Source: VRUE01 sp963814915
Lineage (GTDB): Bacteria > Actinomycetota > Thermoleophilia > Solirubrobacterales > 70-9
Direction: 5' to 3'
NCBI GenBank assembly: GCA_963814915.1
Contig: CAWFEI010000006.1
Span: 1 to 64,000, forward strand
Length of the DNA: 64,000 nucleotides
Shown here: positions 62,121-64,000 of the stretch, piece by piece
How positions within the stretch are numbered: the stretch's first letter is position 1
Layout: every line of letters begins with the position of its first letter
Program-made: the position numbers and the translations under genes
The notes under the pieces: generated by a model
Seen by the model: the letters and a program-made list of their open reading frames with translations, nothing else
What the model was told of the DNA's origin: nothing
Database searches by the model: none

Positions 62121-62126
62121 TAGCTT
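62121..62126 (+). promoter_or_regulatory. -10 element of the small Cys protein gene
   Basis: TAGCTT ends 7 nt before the ATG at 62134. Confidence 0.45.
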
Positions 62127-62133
62127 CGACCGG

Positions 62134-62355
62134 ATGAACGCGAACGGGCTCTGCGACGGCTGCGCGCACCAGCAGCGCGTGCCCAACACGCGGGGCTCGG
62201 TGTTCAGCCTCTGCAAGCGCTCGCGCGAGGACCCGGCGTACCCGCGCTACCCGCGGGTGCCGGTCCTCCGCTGCCCCGGCTTCGAGCCGGGAGCCGGGGC
62301 TCAGCTCGCCGCCGGGTCCGGGGCGCCGAGCCGGCTGATTTCGGGGGCCTCGTAG
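62134..62355 (+). CDS. small Cys-rich protein, unknown function
   Basis: A 73-residue protein with CDGCAHQQRVPNTRGSVFSL, then CKRSREDP, RYPRLP-like repeats and LRCPGFE. Four Cys (CxxC, C, C) and Arg/Pro-rich spacing suggest a small metal site. Its general plan is like the 65-residue Cys protein at 14071. The last 18 codons lie inside the convergent cupin gene. TAGCTT 7 nt upstream supports the ATG. Confidence 0.65.
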   Translation: MNANGLCDGCAHQQRVPNTRGSVFSLCKRSREDPAYPRYPRVPVLRCPGFEPGAGAQLAAGSGAPSRLISGAS

Positions 62356-62693
62356 ACGCCGCCCGGCTGGCCGCCGAGGGCGAGCAGGCGGACGCCGTCG
62401 GCGCCCGGCCAGATCTTGCGCTTCGTGCCCGAGGCGACGCGGGCGATGTGGTCGCCGTCGAGCGGGAAGCGCTCGCCGTCGATCTCGATCTCGCCGCCGC
62501 CGCGCAGGGCGATGAAGACCTCCTCCTGGCCGTCTTCGGCGTGATCGTGCTCGGGGTAGTTCTCGTAGTTCGGCGGCATCTCGATGATCTGCATCCCGAA
62601 CGATTCGACCCCGAGCTCGGCCCGGGCGCGCCTGAAGGCCCCGTGGTAGACAGCCTCCATCTCGTCGATCTTCTTCACGGCGTAGTCGCTCAT
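62301..62693 (-). CDS. cupin-fold protein
   Basis: A 130-residue single-domain cupin. Motif one appears as PEHDHAEDGQEEVFIALRGG (metal-type His, His and Glu) and motif two as FPLDGDHIARVASGTKRKI. The metal and substrate are unknown; small cupins of this type include isomerases, dioxygenases and binding proteins. The ATG has an AAGGAAC Shine-Dalgarno. Its 3' end overlaps the convergent Cys-protein gene by 55 bp. Confidence 0.85.
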   Translation of the reverse strand: MSDYAVKKIDEMEAVYHGAFRRARAELGVESFGMQIIEMPPNYENYPEHDHAEDGQEEVFIALRGGGEIEIDGERFPLDGDHIARVASGTKRKIWPGADGVRLLALGGQPGGVYEAPEISRLGAPDPAAS

Positions 62694-62813
62694 CGCGTTC
62701 CTTCCAAGCTCAGCGGCCCCGGTTGGGCCGGTCAGGCGGCATCTTGCCCTACTTGGATTTTCAAAGCAAGCTGCCCTCCCACCGGTCTGCTCGCGAACCG
62801 CCCCGCCTGTAGC

Positions 62814-62819
62814 TAGCTT
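62814..62819 (+). promoter_or_regulatory. -10 element of the RecD2-like helicase gene
   Basis: TAGCTT ends 6 nt before the GTG at 62826. Confidence 0.45.
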
Positions 62820-62825
62820 TGTCGT

Positions 62826-64000
62826 GTGAGCGACGCTGCGACCCTCTTCGATGCGGATGCCGCTGCCTTCACCGGCACGGTCGAGGTGCTCGCGGTCATC
62901 TTCAGCGCCGAAGACGACGGCTACGCGGTTCTCGAGGTGCAGGAGGCCGATTCGGGCGAGGAATTCGCCCTGGTCGGCCCGGTCGCCCATCTGAGCGCCG
63001 GCGACCGGGCCGAAATCAGCGGCGACTGGCAGACGCACTCGCGCTACGGGCGGCAGTTGAAGGCCCGCGGCGCGCTGCCGCTCGATCCCGGCCGACCGGG
63101 CGGGGCAGGTCGCCTACCTGACCAGCCTGCGCCACATCGGCCCGGCCCGTGCCGAGCGCCTGGTCGACGAGCACGGGGAGGGGGTGCTGGCCGCGATCGC
63201 GGCCGACCCGGTGGGCGTCTTCGGCGCGCTGCGTGGGGTCAGCGCGGATCAGGCGGCCGCGGCGACCGAGTCCTGGCACGCCTCGCGGGCGATCCGGGAC
63301 CTGCACGTGCAGCTCGCCCCGCACGGGCTGGCCCATCTGGCGGCGCCGATCCACGCTCGCTTCGGCGACCGCTCGCTGGCAATCCTGCACGAGGACCCCT
63401 ACCGGCTGACCGAGGTCGCCGGGGTGGGCTTTGCCCGCGCGGACCGGATCGCCCTGGCGGCCGACGTGCCGCCCGAGTCCGATCGGCGCGCCCAGGCGGC
63501 GGCCGTCTTCGCCCTGGCCGAGGCCGAGCAGCAGGGCAACACCTTCCTGCCGATCGACGAGCTCAACCGGCGCGCGGCGAAGCTGCTCGGCCTGCAGCCC
63601 GACCCCGACGTGGCGGCGCGGGCGCGGGGGCTGCTGCTCGACGATGGGCGCGCCTACCGCGAGCCGACCCACGCGAGCGAGCTCGCCGTCGCGGCGACTC
63701 TTGCCGAGCGGGCGGCGGCCGCGCCGCACCTCGACCACGACGCCGGTGAGCGCCCACCCGAGGACGCCGAGGTGGAGCGCCGGCTCACCGACGAGCAGTG
63801 GGCGGCCGTGCAAGGGGCCTTCGCGGCGCGGATCTCGGTGCTGACCGGGGGCCCCGGCGTCGGCAAGACCGCCTGCACGCAGGCGATCGTCGCGGAGGCC
63901 GGGCGGGCGGCCGTCTCGGTTGCCCTCTGCGCGCCGACCGGGCGCGCGGCGCGGCGGCTGGAGGAGGCGACCGGGCACGAGGCGCAGACGATCCACCGGA
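62826..64000 (+). CDS. RecD2-like DNA helicase with an apparent frameshift, cut by the window end
   Basis: The first 88 codons (FTGTVEVLAVIFSAEDDGYAV, an OB-like N-terminal domain) are in the frame of the GTG at 62826. From about 63094 the homologous sequence continues one base out of frame: GQVAYLTSLRHIGPARAERL (helix-hairpin-helix), VGVFGALRGVSAD, then the helicase domain with ARISVLTGGPGVGKTACTQA (Walker A) and LCAPTGRAARRLEEATG. That frame is open to the last base. Removing one C from GGCCGACC at 63090-63097 restores a continuous protein. RecD2 helicases unwind DNA 5' to 3' in repair without RecBC. Sequence error or real inactivation cannot be told apart here. Confidence 0.8.

Overview
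The window is a dense, high-GC bacterial chromosome segment. It suggests an actinobacterium of the class Thermoleophilia (Solirubrobacterales-like). The signs are an actinobacterial-type integration host factor, YrbE/Mkl lipid-transport genes, frequent GTG/TTG starts, a single-chain GlyRS, DUF4242 and DUF4389 proteins and small Cys-rich proteins. The placement rests on gene content, not on a tree. No rRNA, tRNA, CRISPR array, phage or complete transposon was recognised; this looks like core chromosome with lipid-oriented accessory loci.

Layout. 1-8.7 kb: start of a flavoprotein, M28 peptidase, site-2 protease with CBS domains, a large LuxR/AAA regulator, and a divergent pair of flavoenzymes around a three-copy operator. 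8.7-14 kb: AidB-like acyl-CoA dehydrogenase, icd-mdh, an AT-hook winged-helix protein, a fatty-acid-hydroxylase-family protein. 14-19 kb: hsp20-lon-glycosyltransferase. 19-27 kb: TetR regulator, MMPL transporter, amidase, an R2-like diiron oxidase fused to an SCP2 domain, acyl-CoA ligase, FKBP lipoprotein. 27-34 kb: glyS, FmdB-type protein, LCP protein, ROK kinase-rsmI-metG, then a decayed FMN oxidase. 34-38.6 kb: phosphoesterase, aldehyde dehydrogenase, PQQ-type sugar dehydrogenase, lipoprotein. 38.7-44.5 kb: an operon with two MlaE/YrbE permeases, Mkl ATPase, RND/MMPL exporter and a thioredoxin-fold protein, but no MCE protein. 45-50 kb: mIHF, a serine-palmitoyltransferase-like enzyme divergent from a ceramide-synthase-like GNAT protein, AlkA. 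50-56.7 kb: GGDEF/EAL protein, ThiXYZ-like importer, TauE and Rrf2. 57-64 kb: MoxR/CoxE pair, lipoprotein, Ca2+/cation antiporter, cupin, RecD2-like helicase.

How it works together. Three near-identical palindromes, core TGGCTGGYYRGCCA, lie before the MMPL gene, the R2-like/SCP2 oxidase and the aldehyde dehydrogenase. I infer one lipid-oxidation/export regulon, probably run by the TetR gene just upstream of the MMPL gene. A second theme is promoter architecture. About twenty genes have a TANNNT -10 element ending 6-9 nt before the start codon, implying leaderless mRNAs, while several genes with operators have longer leaders with Shine-Dalgarno sequences. This pattern was used to choose several start codons.

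Limits. All functions come from reading motifs and gene order without database searches. Two genes carry apparent single-base frameshifts (about 60092 and 63092) that could be sequence errors.
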